Below, piece by piece: positions 1 to 5,072 of a stretch of DNA of 5,123 nt (position 1 is its first letter; every line of letters begins with the position of its first letter). The translations under genes were made by a program, and so were the position numbers. The stretch is taken from positions 1-5,123 of the forward strand of contig CAMFRJ010000124.1 of assembly GCA_945981915.1 (NCBI GenBank). The letters run 5' to 3'. The DNA comes from an uncultured Erysipelotrichaceae bacterium (lineage in GTDB: Bacteria > Bacillota_I > Bacilli_A > Erysipelotrichales > Coprobacillaceae). The notes below the pieces were generated by a model. It saw nothing but the letters and a program-made list of their open reading frames with translations, had not been told where the DNA came from and made no database searches.

Positions 1-1181
1 ATAAATAATAAAATAAATTCAATAATAAGAATTGCAAGAACCAAATAAAATGCATAATAATATGATCCAAAGAAATCATAGACATAACCAATAAGTGATA
101 ATGAAATTGCCGCTCCCATATTACTTGCAAAAGAAATTTTTGGGAAAACTTGATTATAATAATCAGTTCCAAAGAAATATTTTGTAAGCAAAGGTAAACC
201 TACAGCTCCAATTGAATAACATGAACCAAACATAAAAGCAGCCATGATCATGATAGCAGATGACGATGTTGTTAAAAGTAAGATAATTGATACAACATTG
301 ATAACCATCATAACCATTGATGATTTTAATGCTCCAATCTTATCAGATAAGATACCAATAATGATCTTTGATGTAATATTTCCTGCCATTCCTGCTGATA
401 AAAGCAAAGCTCCTGTTGACACTGACATTCCAATAGACTTCGCAAAGCCTGGAAGATGTTGTGTCACCCCTGTTACAAAAGCACTAAAGATTGCATAAAT
501 AAAGAAAGCAATAAACGCAAATTGAATATAGTTAAACTTCGTATCTATCTTCTTTTCTTGAATTTGATCATGTTCTTGATATCCATATGGAAGTAATCCA
601 TCATCTTCAGGAATAAAATGATAAGGATATAATATTGCTGGTAAGCATAATAAACATAAAATTCCTGCTTTAATCAGATAAGTTGTTTGCCAACCAAATA
701 ATACAATACATTTTGTAAGAACAGGAGATAATAATGTTCCCATTAAACCGCTCGTCGAAAAGACAATACTGGTTGCTAGACCATGTTTTTCACTAAACCA
801 GTTATTAATAACCATAGTCAGTGTCACGGCAGAAAATATTCCCGTACTCATCCCTCTTATAGCCCCTAATATGTAAAAAGTCGATAACTGATGTCCTAAA
901 GACATAGCAGCTGTAGAGACAGTTCCTGCAATAACACCTATTGTAAGCAATAATTTATAATTATCCTTTTTAAGAATACGTGGAATAAATAATGATGTTA
1001 CTGCAGTAACGATAGAAAAAATCGTCATATGCATTGCATAATCTCCTCTTAATATTCCTAAAGATTTTGCTACAGGTTCATAAAAAACTCCAGAAGTATT
1101 AATTGATATTCCAATTGATGCTCCTGCTAAACCACAACAACATATTAAAACAATCCAATGTTTTATATTTTTATTTTCCAT
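1..1181 (-). CDS. MFS transporter, oxalate/formate antiporter-like (3' end outside window)
   Basis: Reading leftward from the ATG at 1181, the frame stays open for 393 codons and leaves the window without a stop, so the C-terminus is missing. The protein is very hydrophobic throughout, with about eleven to twelve membrane segments expected, and should sit in the cytoplasmic membrane moving a small solute. Recognisable MFS features are RGMSTG at residues 109-114 (TM4 motif), NNWFSEKHGLA at 126-136 (a WF-x-x-x-x-G-x-A loop common in OFA/monocarboxylate-type carriers), PEDDGLLPYG at 191-200 in the central loop, and GILSDKIGALK at 276-286 (motif A of the second half). The motif A position of the first half (about 66-79) is degenerate. 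The stretch FGTDYYNQVFP followed by GYVYDFFGSY (337-374) is also OFA-like. AGGAGG at 1188-1193 lies 6 nt before the ATG. The family is clear. The substrate (monocarboxylate, dicarboxylate or other) is unknown. Confidence 0.9.
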   Translation of the reverse strand, partial: MENKNIKHWIVLICCCGLAGASIGISINTSGVFYEPVAKSLGILRGDYAMHMTIFSIVTAVTSLFIPRILKKDNYKLLLTIGVIAGTVSTAAMSLGHQLSTFYILGAIRGMSTGIFSAVTLTMVINNWFSEKHGLATSIVFSTSGLMGTLLSPVLTKCIVLFGWQTTYLIKAGILCLLCLPAILYPYHFIPEDDGLLPYGYQEHDQIQEKKIDTKFNYIQFAFIAFFIYAIFSAFVTGVTQHLPGFAKSIGMSVSTGALLLSAGMAGNITSKIIIGILSDKIGALKSSMVMMVINVVSIILLLTTSSSAIMIMAAFMFGSCYSIGAVGLPLLTKYFFGTDYYNQVFPKISFASNMGAAISLSLIGYVYDFFGSYYYAFYLVLAILIIEFILLF

Positions 1182-1187
1182 TTGTTT

Positions 1188-1193
1188 CCTCCT
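1188..1193 (-). promoter_or_regulatory. Ribosome binding site of the MFS transporter
   Basis: This is a perfect AGGAGG on the minus strand, 6 nt upstream of the ATG at 1181-1179. It directly abuts the seven-T tract that follows the leader hairpin. Formation of the hairpin and the state of the U-tract could therefore affect ribosome access or transcript continuation. Confidence 0.85.
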
Positions 1194-1229
1194 AAAAAAA
1201 TGAAAGTGTTTTTTTGACACTTTCATTTT
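1194..1229 (-). terminator. Hairpin plus T7 tract in front of the MFS gene; intrinsic terminator or leader stem-loop
   Basis: On the minus strand, AAAATGAAAGTGT (1229-1217) pairs perfectly with ACACTTTCATTTT (1209-1197) around a 7-nt CAAAAAA loop, and seven Ts follow (1200-1194, the first few shared with the stem end). This is the layout of a rho-independent terminator, and it lies about 60 nt after the stop of the flavoprotein gene, so it probably ends that transcript. It is also immediately upstream of the transporter's ribosome binding site and at the predicted transcript start. It could therefore act as a 5' stem-loop, an attenuator, or (as DNA) a palindromic operator. The stem is AT-rich with few GC pairs, so terminator strength is uncertain. 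Confidence 0.65.
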
Positions 1230-1235
1230 ATAAAA

Positions 1236-1244
1236 AGTATAACA
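1236..1244 (-). promoter_or_regulatory. Candidate extended -10 promoter for the MFS gene
   Basis: On the minus strand this reads TGTTATACT, a TG-n-TATACT extended -10 with five of six matches to TATAAT. No convincing -35 box lies 16-18 bp upstream, which extended -10 promoters tolerate. The expected start of transcription is near 1229-1230, exactly at the outer edge of the leader hairpin. An alternative reading uses TAGACA (1248-1253) as -35 and TATAAA (1227-1232) as -10 with a short 15-bp spacer. That would start transcription inside the stem. Both are sequence predictions only. Confidence 0.45.
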
Positions 1245-1276
1245 TAATGTCTAATACTTATACTATATGATTATTC

Positions 1277-1291
1277 ATGCTTTTAAAGCAT
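1277..1291. repeat. 15-bp palindrome at the end of the flavoprotein gene
   Basis: ATGCTTT and AAAGCAT flank a single central base, giving a 7-bp-arm perfect palindrome that touches the stop codon of the flavoprotein gene. As RNA it can form only a short, weak hairpin, and no T tract follows on either strand, so it is not a convincing terminator. It might be a protein-binding site or chance in AT-rich DNA. Confidence 0.3.
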
Positions 1292-1908
1292 TATTTGATA
1301 AAATTTGTTGTCTTTTTTACGTTTTGAGGTGACTCAATTCCTGCTTTTTTACCAGCTTCAATACATTTTAGAATCCAAGCCATATTTTTACCTAAAGCAT
1401 ACATTGTTGCTAAACCTTCTTCATCTTTTTCAACATCTTCTCGACAATGTCCATGAACTTCATTCCAATAATTTGATGTAATAATAGGCATTTCACTAAT
1501 ACTAAAATGTTTATTAATCACATCCATACTTGTAACACTGCCTGCTCTTCTAGATGAAGTAATAGCAGCAGCTGGTTTATGCACAAAGTTTCCTTTTGCA
1601 CTATAGAATGCACGATCCATAAAACTTAAAAGTTTCCCTGTAGGATGTGCATAATAAACTGGTGAGCCGAATACAAATCCATCTGCTTCTTTTGCTAGAG
1701 CTGTAAATTCGTTCACACAGTCATTAAAAACACACTTGCCTGTCTTTCGACAATTTAAACATGCAATACAATCTTGCAACTCTTTATTTGGAATATGATA
1801 AATCATAGTCTCAATTTCTTCTTCATTTAAAGCTTTTTCAATTTCTTGTAACGCTCTATTTGTACATCCCTTGACATGAGGTCCCCCATTAACTAATAAA
1901 ACTTTCAT
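1291..1908 (-). CDS. Flavodoxin-fold NAD(P)H-dependent oxidoreductase, iron-sulfur flavoprotein-like
   Basis: This 205-residue cytoplasmic protein has the flavodoxin-like FMN-reductase fold and probably carries FMN and transfers electrons or reduces small acceptors. The N-terminal strand and phosphate loop read MKVLLVNGGPHVKGCTN (residues 1-17). GSPVYYAHPTGKLLSFMDR (81-99) is the second flavin-binding block typical of this family, and ITSSRRAG (116-123) fits the third. Cysteines at 47, 50, 53 and 59 form C-x2-C-x2-C-x5-C, the compact motif that holds a [4Fe-4S] cluster in iron-sulfur flavoproteins, with a further Cys at 64. Many relatives keep such cysteines without a proven cluster, so cluster binding is inferred. 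The frame extends upstream to 1971, but the ATG at 1908 is chosen because AGGAGG lies 7 nt before it and the FMN-reductase N-terminus begins there. The MFS gene follows on the same strand 109 nt downstream, and a small gene diverges from it. The electron acceptor is unknown. Confidence 0.87.
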   Translation of the reverse strand: MKVLLVNGGPHVKGCTNRALQEIEKALNEEEIETMIYHIPNKELQDCIACLNCRKTGKCVFNDCVNEFTALAKEADGFVFGSPVYYAHPTGKLLSFMDRAFYSAKGNFVHKPAAAITSSRRAGSVTSMDVINKHFSISEMPIITSNYWNEVHGHCREDVEKDEEGLATMYALGKNMAWILKCIEAGKKAGIESPQNVKKTTNFIK

Positions 1909-1915
1909 ACTTTTT

Positions 1916-1921
1916 CCTCCT
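1916..1921 (-). promoter_or_regulatory. Ribosome binding site fixing the flavoprotein start
   Basis: This AGGAGG on the minus strand is 7 nt before the ATG at 1908-1906. It decides the start in favour of residue M at 1908. The upstream in-frame ATG at 1971 lies in the promoter region and would add 21 residues that do not belong to the fold. Confidence 0.85.
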
Positions 1922-1930
1922 ATATATACC

Positions 1931-1936
1931 ATTATA
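1931..1936 (-). promoter_or_regulatory. -10 box of the flavoprotein gene
   Basis: This is a perfect TATAAT on the minus strand, 22 nt upstream of the ATG at 1908 and just upstream of the AGGAGG site. Transcription would begin near 1924, giving a short leader. No good TTGACA-like -35 is visible at 16-18 bp, so an activator or a weak promoter is possible. It lies in the left arm of the inverted repeat at 1931-1961. Confidence 0.5.
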
Positions 1937-1961
1937 CTCAAAAATTTAATGAAAGTATAAT
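1931..1961. repeat. Inverted repeat containing opposed -10 boxes in the divergent promoter region
   Basis: ATTATACT (1931-1938) and AGTATAAT (1954-1961) are perfect 8-bp inverted arms separated by 15 bp. The left arm holds the minus-strand TATAAT and the right arm a plus-strand TATAAT (1956-1961). Part of the symmetry may simply reflect two opposed -10 elements, but the matching flanking bases extend it beyond the hexamers. It could also be an operator that controls both divergent genes. Confidence 0.4.
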
Positions 1962-1970
1962 CATTATTCA

Positions 1971-1979
1971 TGTTATAAT
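1971..1979 (+). promoter_or_regulatory. Extended -10 candidate for the small plus-strand gene
   Basis: This reads TGTTATAAT, a perfect extended -10. It would start transcription near 1986, right at the AAGGAG ribosome binding site, leaving almost no leader. The alternative TATAAT at 1956-1961 would start near 1968 and give a leader of about 32 nt, which is more usual. Neither has a clear -35 box. One of the two probably drives the small gene. Confidence 0.4.
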
Positions 1980-1985
1980 ATGTTC

Positions 1986-1991
1986 AAGGAG
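1986..1991 (+). promoter_or_regulatory. Ribosome binding site of the small gene
   Basis: AAGGAG lies 8 nt before the ATG at 2000. The in-frame GTG at 1991 overlaps this site and so cannot be the real start, which sets the protein at 73 residues. Confidence 0.8.
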
Positions 1992-1999
1992 TGAAAAAC

Positions 2000-2221
2000 A
2001 TGAAATATAATTATATTAAAGATGATATCCAAATTGATTTCGAACTTCCTGAAGGAATTTCAAAAATCATTGCTATTGTAGAAAAATTAGATCAATTAAA
2101 TGATGGTGAATATTTAAGTTACGCATCTACACTCAAAGCAACAGTCCAATATTATGTAGATAAAGGCGTACTCACAAAACAACAACAAGATATTCTCAAC
2201 AAAAAATATCCTGCTATATAA
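2000..2221 (+). CDS. Small protein of unknown function (73 aa)
   Basis: I do not recognise a family. The protein starts MKYNYIKDDIQIDFELPE and has a short polar or beta-like N-terminus (residues about 1-17). A probable helix with hydrophobic and acidic residues follows (about 19-33, ISKIIAIVEKLDQL), then a second likely helix (about 42-55), then a Lys/Gln-rich C-terminus (KQQQDILNKKY). There is no signal peptide, membrane segment or cysteine, so it should be cytoplasmic. The evidence that it is a real gene is a well-spaced AAGGAG, one or two upstream TATAAT boxes, an uninterrupted frame and no competing gene on the other strand. It diverges from the flavoprotein gene and converges with the HAD phosphatase gene. 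Its stop codon touches the A-tract of the hairpin that terminates the opposite operon. The lack of any positive-charge patch or helix-turn-helix argues weakly against a DNA-binding role. Confidence 0.75.
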   Translation: MKYNYIKDDIQIDFELPEGISKIIAIVEKLDQLNDGEYLSYASTLKATVQYYVDKGVLTKQQQDILNKKYPAI

Positions 2222-2266
2222 AAAATATGATAAAGAGGAAGACATTATATGTACCCTCTTTATCAT
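2220..2266 (-). terminator. Intrinsic terminator of the minus-strand oxidoreductase/phosphatase operon
   Basis: ATGATAAAGAGG (2227-2238) and CCTCTTTATCAT (2255-2266) are a perfect 12-bp inverted repeat around a 16-nt loop. Read on the minus strand, the stem is followed by A and then six Ts (2225-2220), about 30 nt after the stop of the HAD gene. On the plus strand no T tract follows, so it would stop transcription of the small gene only weakly. It sits between convergent genes and overlaps the small gene's stop codon. The loop itself contains a short ACAT/ATGT inverted repeat. Confidence 0.8.
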
Positions 2267-2293
2267 CAAATTGCTTAACTTAATGACATTGGG

Positions 2294-3073
2294 TTAAAAC
2301 CACTTTTTTTCTTGGCATATTTTATAAATACCATCATAAATATTTTGATCTGCAATATACGTTGCTTTTTCTTTTAACGCATCACAAGCGTTTCCCATTG
2401 CCACACAAGTCCATAATTCTTTATCAAACATATCTAAATCATTATAATCATCTCCAAAGACAATGACATCTTCTAAGGGAGCATTTAATAATTCCATCAT
2501 TTTGATAATACCACCTTTTTTATTATCAGGCTGAAACATCAAATATTCTTTTTCAAATCTTAAAGAACCTAATAATGGTAATGTTTTGAATGAACTTTCA
2601 TCTTTTTGATCTAATGCCAAATATATTTTATAAAAATTAATGACTTGTTGATAATCAAAATTCTTATCAAAAATATAGGTTGTTGGTTCTTTTCTAAAAC
2701 CAACTTGTTGAATAAATAAATCATTTTCACTATAGACTTCAATAGAATCATTGATTGCGACTAAATAACCAATCCCTTTTTCTTTTGCTTCCGCAATTAT
2801 TTTTAAAGCATTATTTCGATCTAGGGGTATATTTTCTTTCAATTCACCATCGATGACAAGACCATTTCCACCATTACAAATCATATTTTCAAAACCTAAT
2901 TCTTTTCTAGATTGTTCGGCTTTATAATGTGCTCTACCTGTATTGATACAGACAAAATGTCCTGCTTGTTGTAATAATTCAATTGCCTTTTTTGCTGATG
3001 GAACTATTTGTTTTGTCTTTAAATCAGTTAGTGTTCCATCAATATCAAAAAAGAAATACTTCTTCGTTTTCAT
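2294..3073 (-). CDS. Cof-type HAD-IIB family hydrolase (sugar-phosphatase-like)
   Basis: This 259-residue cytoplasmic Mg2+-dependent phosphohydrolase is the usual length for the Cof subfamily. Motif I is DIDGTLT at 10-16, with nucleophile D10 and acid/base D12. Motif II is NTGR at 44-47 (T45). An NGG turn follows at 67-69, where Cof proteins carry a similar N-G block. The motif III lysine is in KKGG at 185-188, and motif IV is GDDYND at 207-212. AMGNA (225-229) is the usual post-motif block. The type IIB cap should span roughly 80-180. Family members dephosphorylate sugar phosphates, flavin precursors or other small phosphates, and the substrate cannot be read here. The ATG overlaps by one base the stop of the YhhX-like gene (TAATG), with AAAGG 9 nt before the start, so translation is probably coupled. 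It is the last gene of the operon. Confidence 0.92.
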   Translation of the reverse strand: MKTKKYFFFDIDGTLTDLKTKQIVPSAKKAIELLQQAGHFVCINTGRAHYKAEQSRKELGFENMICNGGNGLVIDGELKENIPLDRNNALKIIAEAKEKGIGYLVAINDSIEVYSENDLFIQQVGFRKEPTTYIFDKNFDYQQVINFYKIYLALDQKDESSFKTLPLLGSLRFEKEYLMFQPDNKKGGIIKMMELLNAPLEDVIVFGDDYNDLDMFDKELWTCVAMGNACDALKEKATYIADQNIYDGIYKICQEKKWF

Positions 3074-4104
3074 TATTTTAAACCTTTAACTCCTGTTTCT
3101 AACATTTCCATTTGTAATAATGTTTGCCATGGTTCAATCACTTGTTTTTTCCCATAAACAAGACAATCATATATACCATCATAGACACAAGCATAATCTC
3201 CATTGACGCTTGGAACTTTTTCTTCATGATAAACACCTTGATCATCATAATAAGTTAATGTCCCATAATGTTCAGGTAAATCTTTACCAAAATCTTCATG
3301 ATCAGGCATATAGAACACTTTTAAATGTTCTTCTTGTCTATCTTTATGGTATTTTTCAAACATACCTTTTTTTCCATAAACAATAAAAGACGGTCTTGAT
3401 TTCACTCTAAAATACGAAGATTTAACAGAAACTTTTAATGTTCCATAATATAGATCTAAATCAAAATAATCATTCATTCTTCCTGTTCCTAATATTTGTC
3501 TAACATCATAATGTACCGAATCAGGTTTTCCAAAATATGAAATGACCTGATCTAATGTATGACATCCATGTCCATATAAATAAGACATCGCTGGGTCAAA
3601 ACAGTGAATACTCTCTGGTATTTCAGGACGATAATAATCAAAATGCATCTCTAATTCTAATAAATCCCCTAGTTTCCCTGATTCAATGACTTTTTGTACC
3701 GTTAAAAAATCACTATCATATCTTCTGTTTTGATATGCAGAACAATATAATCCTTTGCTTTTCGCTAAATCAAATATTTCTTTTGCTTGCTCATATGTTT
3801 CCATAAACGGTTTTTCACATAAACAATGCTTATTGGCTTCTAATACTTTTTTTGTATATTCGTAATGATAATGATGACTTGTACAAACAACCACCATATC
3901 AATTTCTGGATCATTTAATACATCATCTAAATTTTCAGTATAATTCACATATTCTATTTTTTTCCAAACATCATGATGAATACGTGGATTATAAATTGTT
4001 TTTACAATAAATTTATCTTTTCTTTTCAATACAAATGGTAAATGATATCTATTTGTACTTTTTCCATTTCCAATATATCCTAATACAATTTTATTATTGA
4101 TCAT
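3073..4104 (-). CDS. Gfo/Idh/MocA family oxidoreductase, YhhX-like
   Basis: This is a 343-residue NAD(P)-dependent oxidoreductase. The N-terminus GYIGNGKSTNRYHLPFVL (9-26) is the Rossmann dinucleotide loop and closely resembles E. coli YhhX (recalled from memory: FIGFGKSTTRYHLP), as do CEKPF (96-100, catalytic-type Lys98), YQNRRYDSDF (124-133) and HFDYYRP (154-160). YGHGCHTLDQ (177-186) supplies the family's conserved His182 region. The length is about that of YhhX. The frame is open upstream to 4155, but ATG 4104 is chosen because the family fold starts there. A TTG two codons earlier (4110) has GAAGGG at better spacing (about 7 nt) and could be the true start, adding two residues. It overlaps the preceding gene by 11 nt and the HAD gene by 1 nt. 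YhhX itself has no settled substrate, so a role in sugar or polyol oxidation-reduction is inferred from the family. Confidence 0.9.
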   Translation of the reverse strand: MINNKIVLGYIGNGKSTNRYHLPFVLKRKDKFIVKTIYNPRIHHDVWKKIEYVNYTENLDDVLNDPEIDMVVVCTSHHYHYEYTKKVLEANKHCLCEKPFMETYEQAKEIFDLAKSKGLYCSAYQNRRYDSDFLTVQKVIESGKLGDLLELEMHFDYYRPEIPESIHCFDPAMSYLYGHGCHTLDQVISYFGKPDSVHYDVRQILGTGRMNDYFDLDLYYGTLKVSVKSSYFRVKSRPSFIVYGKKGMFEKYHKDRQEEHLKVFYMPDHEDFGKDLPEHYGTLTYYDDQGVYHEEKVPSVNGDYACVYDGIYDCLVYGKKQVIEPWQTLLQMEMLETGVKGLK

Positions 4105-5071
4105 TGTCAAATACGATCCCTTCTTTTTTTCTTCCTTCTTCCATAATCTGTGCAATCATTAAGGATAGCTTCAACATATCTTGTTGTTTTTGAACATCTT
4201 TTTCTTCAATCAAACGTATAAATTCTTTAAATTCATAGTATAAACGATGCTTCTTTTCAAATGTCTTTGTTTGAATTTTTCCATCATTACTATAAATACT
4301 ATATTCATACATCTGACTTAATGGAGAATTCACAACAATTGCTCCTTGGTCACCTTGAATTGTATTCATTAATGGTGCTTTACAATCTTTCGCTCCAATA
4401 GCGATAGCTTTAAAATCTTGATAGTCAAATATCATCATTCCACTTGTATCAATATTTTTTTCAATATTCGCCAAATATTGGCTCTTAGCTGGTTTGCCAA
4501 ATAATCCCATCATAGCATTGATATTATAAACATTCAAATCCATTAAAGCACCACCTGCTTTATGATAATCAAACGCTGGTAAAATATGACCTTCTTTAAA
4601 AGCATTATATCTTGATGAATATTGTGAATAGTTAAATGACACAATTTTAAGTGTTCCTAGTTGTTTCACATCTTCTTTTAATGAAATAAAAGAAGGCAAA
4701 TAATGTAAATTAACTGCTTCAAAGATCATCAATTGATTTTTATTTGCGAGATCAATTAATTCTTCCAATTCTCTTGTATTGGCAGTTATTGGCTTTTCAA
4801 TAATCACATGTTTATGATTTTCTAGAGCTTTTTTACAAAATGAATAATGCAAATGATTTGGCAAAGCACAATAAACAGTATCAATATCACTATTTAATAA
4901 ATCATCATAATCATAATAGACGCCATTTAAATGATAATCATTCACCAATTTTTCTGCTTTTTCTTTGGAATGAGTCGTCGCAAATAAATATGTTTCTTCT
5001 ATTCCTAATTCATTAAATGTTTGCATTAAATCATGGACGATCATTCCTGTCCCTAAAATTCCTAATTTCAT
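4094..5071 (-). CDS. Gfo/Idh/MocA family oxidoreductase (dihydrodiol dehydrogenase/GFOR-like)
   Basis: This is a 325-residue NAD(P)-dependent oxidoreductase of the usual family length. Its Rossmann loop is LGILGTGMI (3-11), followed by ALPNHLHY (69-76), IEKPIT (91-96, Lys93) and FEAVNLHYLP (117-126), the equivalent of the EAf-x-x-R-x-x-P block. GGALMDLNVYNIN (173-185) has D178 and Tyr182 where many relatives have His. The Tyr form is typical of the glucose-fructose oxidoreductase and dihydrodiol dehydrogenase branch. It is therefore a different branch from the YhhX-like gene that follows. The start at 5071 has AAAGGA about 11 nt upstream, inside the end of the preceding gene, whose stop is 1 nt before the ATG. 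Its 3' end overlaps the next gene by 11 nt. The substrate (sugar, inositol or sugar derivative) is not determined. Confidence 0.9.
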   Translation of the reverse strand: MKLGILGTGMIVHDLMQTFNELGIEETYLFATTHSKEKAEKLVNDYHLNGVYYDYDDLLNSDIDTVYCALPNHLHYSFCKKALENHKHVIIEKPITANTRELEELIDLANKNQLMIFEAVNLHYLPSFISLKEDVKQLGTLKIVSFNYSQYSSRYNAFKEGHILPAFDYHKAGGALMDLNVYNINAMMGLFGKPAKSQYLANIEKNIDTSGMMIFDYQDFKAIAIGAKDCKAPLMNTIQGDQGAIVVNSPLSQMYEYSIYSNDGKIQTKTFEKKHRLYYEFKEFIRLIEEKDVQKQQDMLKLSLMIAQIMEEGRKKEGIVFDNDQ

Positions 5072-5072
5072 T

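Noticed and set aside
244..498. Plus-strand open frame of 84 codons
   Set aside because: It lies wholly antisense to the MFS transporter, whose family motifs run through the same bases. It has no ribosome binding site, and its composition is that of a complement of membrane-segment codons.
1277..1291. 15-bp palindrome as a terminator of the flavoprotein gene
   Set aside because: The RNA hairpin would have only about five pairs, with no T tract after it. The hairpin at 1194-1229 is a much better terminator.
1909..1971. 21-residue N-terminal extension of the flavoprotein from the ATG at 1971
   Set aside because: The extension covers the promoter -10 box and the AGGAGG site. The flavodoxin fold begins at the ATG at 1908, which has ideal ribosome binding site spacing.
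1991..1999. GTG start at 1991 for the small plus-strand protein
   Set aside because: The GTG overlaps the AAGGAG sequence that serves the ATG at 2000, so it cannot be used with that site.
1182..2293. Catabolite-response (cre) site, riboswitch or small RNA in the intergenic gaps
   Set aside because: No cre-like sequence and no known riboswitch core was seen in 1182-1290, 1909-1999 or 2222-2293. The gaps are short and explained by promoters, ribosome binding sites and hairpins.
4105..4155. 17-residue N-terminal extension of the YhhX-like protein from 4155
   Set aside because: The extension is lysine-rich sequence inside the end of the preceding gene, and the Rossmann-fold N-terminus aligns with the family from the ATG at 4104 (or TTG at 4110).
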